NCBI GenBank assembly: GCA_963762575.1
Contig: CAVXLL010000013.1
Span: 62,001-126,000 of the forward strand
Direction: 5' to 3'
DNA from: AP-15 sp963762575
Lineage (GTDB): Bacteria > Pseudomonadota > Alphaproteobacteria > ATCC43930 > CGMCC-115725
DNA length: 64,000 bases
Shown here: positions 1 to 9,712 of the stretch, one piece after another
Position numbering within the stretch: position 1 is the stretch's first letter
Layout of the letters: each line of letters opens with the position of its first letter
Made by a program: the position numbers and the translations under genes
Notes under the pieces: model-generated
Told to the model about the DNA's origin: nothing
The model's input: the letters and a program-made list of their open reading frames with translations, nothing else
Database searches by the model: none

Positions 1-13
1 TGAGAACCGCAAC

Positions 14-853
14 ATGACTGAAACCCAAAGAGTGGCGATCGTAACCGGCGCAGCAGGCGGGATCGGCAGGGCCATGGTGCGCGGACTGTTGGCAGCTGGC
101 ATCCGGGTCGCCGGCGTCGATCGAGACCGTCAGCCATTGGATGCGCTCGCCGCAAGCGCGCGCGAGCAGGGCAAGCCGGAGGACCTGCTCACGATCCAAA
201 CCGATCTGACCAACAACTCGGCGGTCGAAGAGATCACGAAAGCCACGCGCGCCCGGTTCGGCCGCATCGACATTCTCGTCAATAATGCCGGCATCGGCCC
301 AGGTTCGATCCGGCCTGACAGCTGGCAGCGCCCGCTCAAATTCTGGGAGATCACGCCCGATCAGTGGCGCCTCTTTGTTGCCGTCCACACGACAGCGCCG
401 CTGGCGCTCGCGAATGCCGTCGTGCCCGAGATGATGCGCCAGGGTTGGGGCCGGATCGTCAATGTCACGACCAGCCTCGGCACGATGTTGAACGCCGGCT
501 CCCCGACCTACGGGCCCTCCAAGGCCGCCCTCGAGGCGCTTAGCGCGATCATGGCAAAGGACCTCGACGGCACCGGAGTGACGGTCAACGTCTTGGTTCC
601 GGGCGGGGTGACCAATACGCCGATGATCTCCGACGAAGCCGGTTTCGAGCGCGCCAGCCTCATCCAGCCGGAAGTCATGGCGCCGCCTCTCGTCTGGCTC
701 GCCTCCGATGCCGCCGGGAAAGTCACCGGCCGGCGCTTTCTCGCGGTGCATTGGGATGCCGGGATGCCGGCCGAACAAGCGGCCGAGAAAGCCGGGGCGC
801 CGCTCGCGTGGACCAGCATTGCGACGATGCCGATTACCCCGGGCCGGTCCTAG
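14..853 (+). CDS. SDR family NAD(P)-dependent oxidoreductase
   Basis: A 279-residue classical short-chain dehydrogenase/reductase that would oxidise or reduce an alcohol/ketone with NAD(P)(H) in the cytoplasm. The cofactor glycine motif TGAAGGIG lies at residues 11-18, the NNAG motif at 90-93 and the catalytic Tyr-x-x-x-Lys at Y166/K170, so all core residues are present. The C-terminal tail after about residue 250 is longer than in most 250-residue SDRs and has no recognisable motif. It lies 32 bp upstream of an amidohydrolase on the same strand, suggesting a shared transcript and a catabolic substrate. The substrate cannot be read from sequence. The first bases of the window (TGA) could be the end of an upstream gene. 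Confidence 0.9.
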   Translation: MTETQRVAIVTGAAGGIGRAMVRGLLAAGIRVAGVDRDRQPLDALAASAREQGKPEDLLTIQTDLTNNSAVEEITKATRARFGRIDILVNNAGIGPGSIRPDSWQRPLKFWEITPDQWRLFVAVHTTAPLALANAVVPEMMRQGWGRIVNVTTSLGTMLNAGSPTYGPSKAALEALSAIMAKDLDGTGVTVNVLVPGGVTNTPMISDEAGFERASLIQPEVMAPPLVWLASDAAGKVTGRRFLAVHWDAGMPAEQAAEKAGAPLAWTSIATMPITPGRS

Positions 854-885
854 CCGGCTCTCGTGTTTCCCACGGAGGATTTGTG

Positions 886-2013
886 ATGGCCGCTGCCTAC
901 AACGTCATCGATGCCGATGGCCACATTCTGGAGCCGCTCGATCTCTGGGACAAATACATCGATCCCGAGTTCCGCGAGCGCCGGCCGCGGTTCGTCATCG
1001 ACCACAACGGCAAGGAACGCCTCCAGGTCGAAGGCAAATTGCTGGGCAACCCGCGAGGGATCGGCAGCCTCGGCTCGGTCGGCGTGCGGCAGGGCGCAGT
1101 CAAGCCCGACACCCTCAAATATGCCGAAGGGAAGAAGGGCGGGTTCGACCCGCACGCGCGCATCGTCGACATGAATGCCGACGGCATCGACGCCGCTTTC
1201 CTCTATCCGAGCCTCGGCCTGTTCGCCGGCGCCGTCGAGGATTCCGGCCTCGCCGCCGGGATGTGCCGCGCCTACAACCGCTGGCTCGCCGATTACTGCA
1301 AACCCTATCCCGACCGCCTGTTCGGGGTCGCGATGCTGCCGATGCAGTCGGTCGACCTCGCGATCGAGGAGATGCGCTACGCTCGCGAGGCGCTCGGAAT
1401 GCGCGGCGGGTTCTTGCGGCCGAACCCGTACCACGGCAACAAGATGATCAGCGACCCGATGTACGAGCCGTTCTGGACGATGGCCGAGGAGCTCGACTTC
1501 TCGATCGGCTTCCACGAGGGTTCGACCACCGCGATGCCCACCGTCGGCGTCGACCGCTTCGAGGGCGACCGCGCGGCGCGCCACATGATCAGCCACACGA
1601 TGGAGATGATGCTGGCGGCGATGAGCGTCATCTGGGGCGGCGTCGTCGATCGCCACCCGCGATTGCGCGTTGCGTTCCTCGAGTCGGGCGGCGGTTGGAT
1701 CGCGCCCTGGCTCGACCGCATGGACCGGCATTTCGACGACCACGGCTTTAACGACACCGCCCCGAAGGTGCGGCCGAGCGAACTCTTCCAGCGCAATTGC
1801 TGGATCTCGTTCGAGCCGGTCGAGAATAGCATCGCCGTGCTGGCCGACTATATCGGCCCGCACAAGATCATGTGGGCGACCGATTACCCGCATCAGGACG
1901 GCTTCTTCCCCGGCGCGCCGCAGATGATCCGCGAACGGATCGGGCCGTTGTCGCCCGAGGCGAAGCACCAGGTATTGGCCGGCGGCGCAATGGGCTTCTA
2001 CGCCTTGCAGTGA
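886..2013 (+). CDS. Amidohydrolase family protein (amidohydrolase 2 / ACMSD-like)
   Basis: A 375-residue TIM-barrel amidohydrolase of the PF04909 type, a family of metal-dependent hydrolases and decarboxylases acting on ring acids. The N-terminus carries the DADGH metal motif (residues 9-13) in the usual position, and the C-terminal third has the conserved ATDYPH segment with the metal-binding Asp. The start at 886 is chosen because a GGAGG ribosome site sits at 874-878, while upstream in-frame starts overlap the SDR. Codons and length are normal, and no frame break is seen. A second, partial and almost identical copy of its last 190 or so codons occurs at 7.7-8.3 kb. The reaction is unknown; pairing with an SDR suggests a degradation pathway. 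Confidence 0.9.
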   Translation: MAAAYNVIDADGHILEPLDLWDKYIDPEFRERRPRFVIDHNGKERLQVEGKLLGNPRGIGSLGSVGVRQGAVKPDTLKYAEGKKGGFDPHARIVDMNADGIDAAFLYPSLGLFAGAVEDSGLAAGMCRAYNRWLADYCKPYPDRLFGVAMLPMQSVDLAIEEMRYAREALGMRGGFLRPNPYHGNKMISDPMYEPFWTMAEELDFSIGFHEGSTTAMPTVGVDRFEGDRAARHMISHTMEMMLAAMSVIWGGVVDRHPRLRVAFLESGGGWIAPWLDRMDRHFDDHGFNDTAPKVRPSELFQRNCWISFEPVENSIAVLADYIGPHKIMWATDYPHQDGFFPGAPQMIRERIGPLSPEAKHQVLAGGAMGFYALQ

Positions 2014-2119
2014 CGGCAGGCGCGTGCCGGGGCGCCTGCCGTTCCGAACGGCCGGTTCCGGCGCGGCCGATGCCACCGCGATCCAAATTTGGCAGCAGTT
2101 GCCCAAGCAGCGGTTCTAA

Positions 2120-3018
2120 GAGGCTGACCGAAAATGAATTGAGTGATTTCAGTCGGTTGTGGCATGATGGTTGTGTCAAAGCAATCATCGAGGCACAAAA
2201 TGTGGACCAAAATCACTCGGCCAAAGTATGGACGAGAGGGGCGGCGCTACGCAAGCGATGTCACGGATGCGGAATGGGCGCTGATTGAGCCCCACATGCC
2301 GGCAGTAAAGCGTTTGGGTCGGCCGCGTGAGACCGAGCTACGGGCCGTGTTGGATGCGATCTTGTATATCGCGCGAACCGGCTGTCAGTGGCGCATGCTG
2401 CCAAAGGACTTTCCTCCGTTTACCACCGTGCAAGGTTATTTCTACGATTGGCGAGACGACGGCTTGTTTGAGAAGATCAATTTTGCGTTGCTGCTGGAAG
2501 CACGCGAAGCAGCGGGCCGTGAACCGAGCCCCTCGGCCGGGGTCATCGACAGTCAATCGGTCAAGACGACCGAGAGCGGTGGGCCGCGGGGGTACGATGC
2601 GGCCAAGAAGGTAAAAGGCCGCAAGCGCCACATTGTGACCGATACTGGCGGTCTGCTGGTCGGCGCCGAGGTGCACCCCGCCGATGTCCAAGATCGCGAT
2701 GGTGCCGTGCTGGTCATTGAGGCCATCCACCAGTTGTTTCCCTGGCTACGCCATCTTTTCGCCGACAGTGTCTACAACGGCCCCAACCTGCGCGAGGCGC
2801 TCGCCAAATTCGGCCACTGGACCATCGAGATCGTCAAACGCGCCGCTGATGCCGCCGGCTTTAAACTGCTGCCGCGTCGCTGGGTCGTCGAACGAACCCT
2901 GGCTTGGCTCAATCGAAACCGCCGCCTGGCCAAGGATTTCGAGACTTCGATCGCCAGTGCCAAAGTCTGGGTTTACATCGCCTCCGTGCAGCTGCTCATT
3001 AGGAGACTCGCCTGACTT
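2120..3018 (+). mobile_element. IS5-type insertion sequence, right end not identified
   Basis: The stretch around the transposase begins with a sequence resembling an IS5/IS427-group terminal repeat (GAGGCTGACCGAAAA at 2120-2134), 80 bp before the transposase start. I looked for its inverted partner just after the transposase stop, where it normally lies in this group, and did not find one. The right boundary given is therefore only the end of the coding region. The right end has probably been lost or has diverged, which would make the element immobile on its own. Confidence 0.55.
2200..3015 (+). CDS. IS5 family transposase
   Basis: A 271-residue DDE transposase. The N-terminal part has the DUF4096-like segment (residues about 15-90, with the W-RML-P-F-TV-YF pattern), followed by the DDE catalytic core: VIDSQSVKT holds the first Asp, LFADSVYNG the second, and the C-terminal RRWVVERT...NRNRRL segment the Glu. 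The start ATG at 2200 is preferred over 2143 because members of the family begin close to this position. The reading frame is continuous, so the enzyme itself may be active. The neighbouring genes on both sides are unrelated, consistent with an insertion. Left terminal repeat visible, right one not. Confidence 0.9.
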   Translation: MWTKITRPKYGREGRRYASDVTDAEWALIEPHMPAVKRLGRPRETELRAVLDAILYIARTGCQWRMLPKDFPPFTTVQGYFYDWRDDGLFEKINFALLLEAREAAGREPSPSAGVIDSQSVKTTESGGPRGYDAAKKVKGRKRHIVTDTGGLLVGAEVHPADVQDRDGAVLVIEAIHQLFPWLRHLFADSVYNGPNLREALAKFGHWTIEIVKRAADAAGFKLLPRRWVVERTLAWLNRNRRLAKDFETSIASAKVWVYIASVQLLIRRLA

Positions 3019-3156
3019 TGATGCAACCTATACGATTAAGATTCGGACACTAAGAGCGGTCAGGGTAATTCCTAACGCTCGCGGTGAGGCCCTAGCTCAC
3101 GTCACCTCGTCCCTGCGCAACGTCTACCCGGCGATGCTCCTAATGTTCCCCATCGC

Positions 3157-3591
3157 TCAGTCACGCCCCAGGTCCTGTCTGCAGGCTTCGCCGAATTCAA
3201 TAAGGAAATGGAACCCGCCCTGCTGCACATCGTCCAAAACCTCGTGCATGGTGCGATTGGGCCCAAGGTAGGCCTCAATGATCGTATCGAATGTCCGCTC
3301 GGCAGCCGTAACGACTGGTCGGGGCGATCTGAGCCTTATCCGTCCGAGCAGCGCAAAGAGCTTGGCCAGGTCCGCGGCATCGTCCTTCTGGTGACCCAAT
3401 GCGTCTCCATAGAGGCGCGAGGCCTCGTCAACGAATTCAGCATAGAGCGCCTCCCGCTTGGCCTTAATTGTTTCGTGGTGCGAGTAACGAAGTTGCGTCC
3501 GCTGTGTCAGCCACGAACTCCCAAACGATGCTAGTCCGCCGATTGTGGCCCCTCCCAGGGCAGACAAAGCTGAAATGTAGGCTGTATCCAC
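3157..3591 (-). CDS. Hypothetical protein with N-terminal membrane anchor
   Basis: A 144-residue protein of unknown function. Residues about 5-28 form an apolar, Gly/Ala/Ser-rich segment suitable as a single membrane anchor (SALSALGGATIGGLASF), followed by a charged, helix-rich cytoplasmic part with heptad-like spacing (residues 35-140). No catalytic motif is recognised. The pattern of a short anchor followed by about 110 helical residues occurs in many small uncharacterised bacterial proteins. It stands alone between the IS5 element and a lipoprotein gene. The call as a real gene rests on sensible amino-acid composition compared with the overlapping opposite frames. Confidence 0.6.
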   Translation of the reverse strand: MDTAYISALSALGGATIGGLASFGSSWLTQRTQLRYSHHETIKAKREALYAEFVDEASRLYGDALGHQKDDAADLAKLFALLGRIRLRSPRPVVTAAERTFDTIIEAYLGPNRTMHEVLDDVQQGGFHFLIEFGEACRQDLGRD

Positions 3592-3992
3592 GTCGGCCTC
3601 CGCTAAAAATTCCGCGCTTCACCGGGACGCATGCCGACGCAACCGCGACATTCAGCCGTGCTGGCTCCCGCTCGTATTCCCTCTGGTTCAGCTGACAGAT
3701 TATTTTGGTGCCGGACACTGTTCCGCGGTCTCAACCGTCTCGTGGAAACGTGTCCGAACGTATCACAGGCCCTCGTCCTGGTCGTCTTGCCTCTGATCGA
3801 TCACTCGGTCACGTCGGGTGTTTCTGGATCAGCGGCCCCTTCGCCTGCATCAGAAGGGGCGTGATCCTCGGCCCGGACGAGGTGTAGACATTGACTTGCG
3901 TACGCCACCCCCAATTATGTGCACCCGTCTCGTTTGCAGAATACGATCGCGGGAGGAGCATCCTCGATCGTCATCCCGGAACCGGAAGATCC
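3592..3992. other. Intergenic stretch, no gene recognised
   Basis: About 400 bp between the small membrane protein and the lipoprotein gene. Short open frames exist but have biased, Arg/Pro/Ser-rich composition typical of out-of-frame GC-rich DNA. No tRNA, clear terminator or repeat was seen. It could carry divergent promoters for the two flanking genes, but no convincing -35/-10 pair stands out. Confidence 0.4.
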
Positions 3993-5229
3993 GTGACCAC
4001 GCAACCCGCTGCTACCCGGCGCTCCGAAGGGGAGCTCCGTGACCGCGTGCGTCGCGCGAGCCTCAACCTCCTCAGCGGCGCGGTTGCCGTCGCTATCAGC
4101 GGGTGCCTAGGACCGCCGGTGCTCGAGCGGCAGGTGCTCGGCTACGATGAAGTCACCAGGGCGCTCGACGAAAAGCTCCTGCTTCTCAACATCGCCCGCG
4201 TCTCCAACCAAGAACCCGTTCACTTCACGTCGACCTCGAGCATTGCCGCCACATTCAACTGGACGACAACGCTGGGTGCCAGCGGTGAGCTCACCGAGTT
4301 CGAAGGGAACCAATTTCCTTAACCTCAACATCGGTGGGAGCGCGTCGGAGAATCCGACGTTCAGCATCTCTCCCATTTCGGGCAAGGAGTTTACCGAGCG
4401 GGTCGCAACGCCCTTTCAAGACACGATCTTCGAGTTTCTCGTGTTTCAAGGGGGCAAGATTGACCAAGCCATGCGTCTGATGGGCGCGGGAATAGAGGTC
4501 CAGACCACAGACGGCCGGTTTGTTCGCTTCATTGAAAACGATCCACAACGACCAAAAGAGTACGAGGAATTCCGTCGGATCGCCGCTCGTCTGCAATGGC
4601 TGAACGATAATCGCCAGCTGTTCGTACGTCCTCTCGTCTTTAACGAAACCCTGATCGCCGATTTCAAAAACACTCCGAGCGCCGCGGATATAAACAACGG
4701 CTTCAACATGGGATTGCGATGGCGACAGAAACCGAACGGGAATTATGAACTAACGCGGCTTCAGAGCGGCCGGGTCGTCGTGGCGAATTTCGACCCGATG
4801 GCGCTTAGCGATCAGCAGCGCTTTGAGCTCGCCGAAAAGATCAAGAAGAACCCAAGTGGATTTGTCTATCTGGATATTCGGCCAAATGGACCGGGTGGAA
4901 ATTTCCCAATTCAAGGCGCGATCAAGTTACGGAGCATGTTTCAGATTCTTAACTTTATCGCCACAGGTATTAGGATTGCTCCAGAGTTCGCGGTTAGCGC
5001 CAACGTGCCGACTGAAGAGACCGGAGCCGGGGCCACAGCGACATTGAAGATTAATATAACGGATAGCCCACCGGATCTAAGACTCCCAACCGTTTACTAT
5101 GAAGGTCACTATTACTCGGTAAATGACACGGTATGGGACCGCACGACCTTCCTGATTCTTAGCATCTTGTTTCAAACGACGATCGGTCGGATCGAGAACG
5201 TCGGGATTCCGATCACGATCTCAAAATAA
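3993..5229 (+). pseudogene. Putative lipoprotein of unknown function, reading frame broken by +1
   Basis: Two consecutive frames together encode one protein of about 410 residues. The first part has a basic N-terminus, a hydrophobic stretch and a lipobox ending ISGC, so it is predicted to be exported and lipid-anchored; GTG at 3993 or 4047 are possible starts. The first frame ends at 4322, and the second carries on with GTNFLNLNIGG to 5229. Removing one T from GAGTTC at 4296-4301 joins them as ELTESKGTNFLN. The C-terminal 300 residues are acidic and aromatic with an extracytoplasmic look, and no domain is recognised. It is labelled broken because of the shift, but the lesion may be a sequencing error since both halves look well preserved. 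Confidence 0.6.
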
Positions 5230-5364
5230 GACGCGCAGCCGATACATTTCACGCCCACGCCGGGCGACAACTCCCGATCGTATCGCTGAAGCAGCAGAGT
5301 TATCGCGCCGCGTACACGATGACCCCAAGATGCAACTTGACCATCTGGCTAAACGGACCGAACG

Positions 5365-5398
5365 TTTGCGCAAATGAATATAACGTCGACAGGAGGGG
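5365..5398 (+). promoter_or_regulatory. Palindrome, -10-like box and ribosome site ahead of the nitric oxide reductase
   Basis: A perfect 10-bp palindrome TTTGCGCAAA (5365-5374) is followed by a -10-like TATAAC (5379-5384) and a strong AGGAGGGG ribosome site (5391-5398) just before the ATG at 5402. If the -10-like box were the true one, the leader would be very short, so the hexamer may be coincidental. The palindrome does not match the FNR/NnrR consensus with its 4-bp spacer, so no regulator is assigned. Confidence 0.3.
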
Positions 5399-5401
5399 AC
5401 G

Positions 5402-7697
5402 ATGGCGGATGCAGTGACAGGTCCAAGGGAATCATTATCGTCGTGGTGGAGGGTCGCCGCTATCGTTACCATGGCGGCAGGTTTCGCTGTGCTTATTCTG
5501 CTTACGGTCAAGGCTTACCAGAACGCGCCGCCGATTCCGGATAAATTCGTCGATCCCACCGGTGCCGTGGTCTTCACCGCCGATGACGTCATTGCCGGGC
5601 AGCAGGTCTTCTTGAAGCACGGCCTGATGGACAATGGCACGATCTGGGGCCACGGTGGCTATCTCGGCCCCGATTTTTCCGCACAGTCCCTGCACATCCT
5701 GGCCCTCGACCTTGCTGATCGCATCGCGCGCGAGCGCCTCAGTCGCGGTTACCCCGACCTTACACTTGAGGAGAAGGCCGCAGTCGACGGTGCCGTTGCC
5801 CTCGACCTGAAGGCCAATCGCTACGATCCGGCGAACGGAACGCTGGCTCTGCCGGCGGGTGCGGCCGAATCCTTCAACGGCTTGGTCGAATACTGGACGA
5901 AATATTTCGGCGAGCCCGAGAGAAATGGCGGCCTCGCCCGAAAGACAGTGAGCGATCCGCGGGAGCTACGCCAGTTGACTGCCTTTTTTGGCTGGACGGC
6001 TTGGGCTTCGGCGGCCATGCGTCCCGGCACTTCGCATTCCTATACCAACAACTTTCCCTACGAGCCGCTGGCCGGGAATAGCCCTACGGCCGGTGCGCTC
6101 ATCTACAGCGCGCTCAGTCTCGTCTTCCTGCTCGGCGGGACGGCGGCCGTGCTTCTCGCCTTCGGAAAGTTCGACTATCTTGGCTGGCACCGCGGCGCTG
6201 CGGTAGCCGCACGCGCTGCGGTTGTGCCGGTCAGCGACGCGCAGCGGGCGACCCCGAAATTCATGGCCATCGCCGCCCTCCTGTTCTTCGGCCAGACGTT
6301 GATTGGCGGTGGTGTCGCGCATTACCGCGCCGATCCTGGGAGCTTCTACGGCATCGATCTGGCACGGCTCTTGCCCAGCAACTTATTGCGCACTTGGCAT
6401 CTGCAGCTCGCGATCCTGTGGATCGCCACCGCATATGTCGGCGGTGCCCTATTCGTCGCGGGGATGCTCGGCCGCAACGAGCCCCCCGGGCAACGGCGTG
6501 CCACTCATATATTATTCGCCGCTCTCTTCGTCGTCGTCGTTGGAAGCTTGCTCGGCGAGTGGGCCGGGCTCCTTCAATGGCTGGGCGACGCCTGGTTCTG
6601 GTTGGGCAACCAGGGCTGGGAATATCTCGAGATCGGCCGCTTCTGGCAGATATTGCTCGCCATCGGCCTCGTCTTCTGGTTCGGCTTGCTGTGGCGCGCC
6701 GTGGCGCCGGATTGGCGTGATCCGGAGCGTCGCAGTCTCATCACGTTCTTTTTGATCGCCGCTGCGGCGATCCCGGTATTCTACCTGCCTGCTCTGTTTT
6801 TTGATGGATCGAGCCACTACACCGTCGCGGATACCTGGCGCTTCTGGATCATTCATCTCTGGGTCGAAGGATTCTTCGAGCTGTTCGTCACGGTCATCGT
6901 CGCGATCATCTTCTATCAGCTCGGGCTGGTGGAGCGTATGACGGCTCTGCGGGTTGTGTATCTAGACGTCATTCTCATTTTTGGCGGCGGGCTTATCGGC
7001 ACCGGACATCACTGGTACTTTACCGGCCAGACCGAGCTCAACATGGCGCTCTCTGCGACCTTCTCAGCGCTCGAGGTCGTCCCGCTGACCTTGCTCACTC
7101 TCGATGCCGCGGACTTCGTCACGGTAACGCGCGGCGAGGTGGGCGAGCCGTTTCGGCATAAATGGACGTTCTACTTCCTGATGGCCGTCGGCTTTTGGAA
7201 CTTTACGGGGGCCGGCGTATTCGGCTTTCTGATCAACATGCCTATCGTCAGCTATTTTGAGGCGGGGACCAACCTGACGCCCAATCACGGCCACGCGGCG
7301 ATGATGGGCGTCTTCGGCATGCTGGGCGTCGCACTCATGGTTTTCGTCCTGCGCGAGACAGTTCACGACTTCTCTCTGGGCTCGGCTTGAAAAGTACCTC
7401 CGCTGCGGCTTCTGGGGTCTCAACATCGGCCTCGCGATGATGATCCTATTTAGCCTGTTCCCAACCGGCCTGCTCCAGGTGCGCGACGTGCTGAAAAACG
7501 GCTACTGGCATGCACGAAGCCTCGACTATCTCGGCGGCGAGCTACCTCGCCTCTTGCAATGGCTGCGGCTGCCTGGCGACCTGGTCTTTATCTTCCTCGG
7601 TGCCCTGCCGATCCTTCTCGCCGTTGGGCTCGGCTATTTGAGCCTGTGGTCGAAGCGGCCCCACGCCGGAGCGATGCGTCCGGTGAGGGCCACCTAA
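5402..7697 (+). pseudogene. norB: Quinol-dependent nitric oxide reductase (qNOR, NorZ type), +1 frame break near the 3' end
   Basis: Reduces NO to N2O in the inner membrane with electrons from quinol; often a detoxification enzyme when, as here, no other denitrification genes are near. The N-terminal extension (about 200 residues, with GQQVF and W-HGGYLGPD motifs) is specific to single-subunit qNOR, and there is no CxxCH haem-c site. Haem and FeB ligands are visible: TWHLQ, IIHLWVEGFFE (with the FeB-site Glu), GTGHHW and TPNHGHA. The first frame stops at 7390; the remaining C-terminus continues in the next frame to 7697 (EKYLRCGFWGLN...). Removing one T from GACTTC at 7367-7372 gives DSLWARLEKYL, which fits the family. 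All catalytic residues lie before the break. Probably intact in vivo. Confidence 0.9.
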
Positions 7698-7731
7698 TGA
7701 GGAGCCGCTGCAGTTTGGACGCCGGGCTACG

Positions 7732-8307
7732 GCAAGATCAATCAGCGACCCGATCTACGAGCCGTTCTGGGCGATGGCCGAGGAGCTCGACTTCTCGATC
7801 GGCTTTCACGAGGGCTCGACCACCGCGATGCCCACCGTCGGCGTCGACCGCTTCGAGGGCGACCGCGCGGCGCGGCACATGATCAGCCACACGATGGAGA
7901 TGATGCTGGCGGCGATGAGCGTTATCTGGGGCGGCGTTGTCGATCGCCACCCGCGATTGCGCGTCGCGTTCCTCGAATCGGGCGGCGGCTGGATCGCGCC
8001 CTGGCTCGACCGCATGGACCGGCATTTCGACGACCACGGCTTTAACGACACCGCCCCGAAGATGCGCCCGAGCGAGCTCTTCCAGCGCAATTGCTGGATC
8101 TCGTTCGAGCCGGTCGAGAACAGCATCGTCGTGCTCGCCGACTATATCGGCCCGCACAAGATCATGTGGGCGACCGATTACCCGCACCAAGACGGGTTTT
8201 TCCCAGGAGCGCCTCAGATGATCCGCGAGCGCCTCGAGCCGCTGTCTCCCGCGGCGAAGCATCAGGTATTGGCCGGCGGCGCGATGGGGTTCTACAGCCT
8301 GCATTAG
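7732..8307 (+). pseudogene. 3' fragment of a second amidohydrolase copy
   Basis: This stretch matches positions 1437-2013 almost base for base. From ATG 7774 it encodes 177 residues that differ from the C-terminal half of the complete amidohydrolase at only about ten positions (for example V/M, A/V, GP/EP, ALQ/SLH), plus several synonymous changes. The N-terminal half with the DADGH metal site is missing, so it cannot be a working enzyme. It begins abruptly 35 bp after the nitric oxide reductase, with no ribosome site. It looks like the remnant of a duplicated or translocated paralogue. Confidence 0.85.
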
Positions 8308-8807
8308 CCGCAGCCTGCCCGGGCGGCAAAGAGGCTACCGAGGAGGCCGCTTTCCTCGCTAGCGCTTCTGCGGTCGCATCTACGCACCTCGAGCAAAAAG
8401 AGGCTTAGGTGTCGATGCGCGGCACACACCCAGAACGCGCATGGGCACGCCGGGATCTCTCGGGAGAATGCCGGGCTAGTGACACTCGCGTCCTCCGTCG
8501 CCGCGCCTCTCTGCTTCAGGAAGGTCGCATCTGAGCGGTGCCGATCGGCGACGCCCAGGGCTAGCTCGGCACGACCGGTGCCATCTGGCCGAGATTAGTA
8601 TATGGCGTGGACCAGTTTACTCGGAACAGCTGATTTCGATTTGTGGAAGACTCTGAAATCGCTTTCGATAAAGAACATTATCTGACTTCCGCGCCATCCT
8701 TTAAACGGACGAGTGACACAACATCTCGCTTTGGCCGCGCGCGGCCTCGCGTCGCGAGTGTCGCTGTGATAATCTACATATACAACATGCATAATGATGG
8801 AGAAATC
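8308..8807. other. Intergenic stretch, nothing recognised
   Basis: About 500 bp between the amidohydrolase fragment and the PIN-toxin gene. No open frame here has convincing composition, and no RNA gene or repeat was seen. Base composition falls towards AT near 8590-8800, close to the start of the toxin-antitoxin region, which fits the edge of an acquired segment. Confidence 0.4.
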
Positions 8808-9397
8808 GTGGCGCGCAGAACTGTCGATGTCGCCGTCATCATTTCGGACGCAAGCCCGGTGCTGACGCTCGCGCGCATCGGTCGAATAGACCTTCTCGGC
8901 AGCTTCACGGTGCCGGTGCGAATTGTCGATCAGGTCGATTACGAGATCGAAAACAGGAGAACGATCCCAAGGGGGAAGTTGCCGCAGCACCGGCGCGACT
9001 GCATAACCAGATTGAGATTGTCGAGACCAATGTCGGGGTAGGCAACCAGACCCGCCGCGCGCGCAACCCGCAGGAGCCAAGCGGCGACCTCGGCGAGATT
9101 GCCATCCATGAGTACGCAACTTCATTGGCGCGCCACACGGGGCCGGCCTTCGTTCCACTGGTATTGTTTGAAGACCCCGACGTGTTGCAGTTGCGCGTTG
9201 CACAGCTGCGCGGCGTTCACATGCTCAACACAACCGCATGGCTGCTGACGCTGCATCGGGAGGGGCTGCTGCCCGAAGGCATTGAACTGGTCGAGCAGAT
9301 CAACAGCACCCGCGCAACGCCACTGGTGCCGTTCGAAAAAGTCGGGCTAACCGAGAGGGTGCGGTCGAGTTGGCTGCACCGGAGTTTCGGACGATGA
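8808..9397 (+). pseudogene. PIN-domain (DUF3368-like) toxin, -1 frame break
   Basis: Two frames combine into one PIN-like ribonuclease of about 196 residues. The N-terminus has the first acidic residue in the canonical context (IISDASPVLTLARIGRIDLL). The second frame has GEIAIHEYA with the mid-domain acidic residue and LFEDPD with the paired Asp, followed by the typical helix region (MLNTTAWLLTLHREGLLP). Such enzymes cut RNA and act as toxins of type II modules. GTG at 8808 is preferred as start because GGAG sits at 8799-8802. The frames join if one A is missing in the A-run near 8950-8953, restoring KQENDPKGEVAA. The stop overlaps the start of the next gene (ATGA), suggesting translational coupling with an antitoxin. 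Confidence 0.6.
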
Positions 9398-9627
9398 ACG
9401 AAGACCTGAAAGGCGACTCCCTCGCCGACGTGCTGGAGAAGCTGGAGAAAGGCAAGATCGGGCACCATGCCGCGATGGAGTGGCTTAACGTCAAGAGCTA
9501 CGACCAGTTGGTTGAGATCATGCACACGAACGGACGGCTGATGCCCGGTCACCAGCCGATGCGAGTTGCACCGGAAACGCGCGCTTTGGTGCGCCGGATT
9601 TTCCGGCCAGCCGCGCGACCGAAATAG
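9394..9627 (+). CDS. Small protein coupled to PIN toxin, candidate antitoxin
   Basis: A 77-residue acidic-to-basic protein with a helical centre (LADVLEKLEKGKIGHHAAMEWL) and a basic C-terminus. It overlaps the PIN-domain gene by 4 bp (ATGA), a layout that is usual for toxin-antitoxin pairs. The central part resembles a short helix-turn-helix-like segment (HHAAMEWLNVKSYDQLVEIM), as in UPF0175-type antitoxins, but the match is weak. Here the putative toxin comes first, the reverse of the commonest UPF0175/DUF3368 order. Assignment as antitoxin is inferred mainly from size and coupling. Confidence 0.5.
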   Translation: MNEDLKGDSLADVLEKLEKGKIGHHAAMEWLNVKSYDQLVEIMHTNGRLMPGHQPMRVAPETRALVRRIFRPAARPK

Positions 9628-9712
9628 CCGGTTTTCAAAAATCAAGACTTTCCCTAGCCAAGCGATCTCCCAGCGCTAGGATTCCACAATAGTTTCATGG
9701 TAATATCCCCGA

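Noticed and set aside
850..2106. Long open frame on the minus strand opposite the first amidohydrolase (418 codons)
   Set aside because: The plus-strand frame carries the family motifs; the minus frame has Arg/Glu/Val/His-rich antisense composition typical of GC-rich DNA.
2998..3080. Possible right inverted repeat of the IS5-type element
   Set aside because: No sequence after the transposase stop pairs acceptably with GAGGCTGACCGAAAA; TAAGAGCGGTCAGG at 3051 has the wrong orientation.
5365..5374. TTTGCGCAAA as an FNR/NnrR site for the NO reductase
   Set aside because: It lacks the half-site spacing of FNR-type boxes (TTGAT-N4-ATCAA); kept only as an unassigned palindrome.
7388..7390. Programmed frameshift at the end of the NO reductase
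   Set aside because: There is no slippery heptamer with a downstream structure, and the same +1 at GANTC is seen in unrelated genes.
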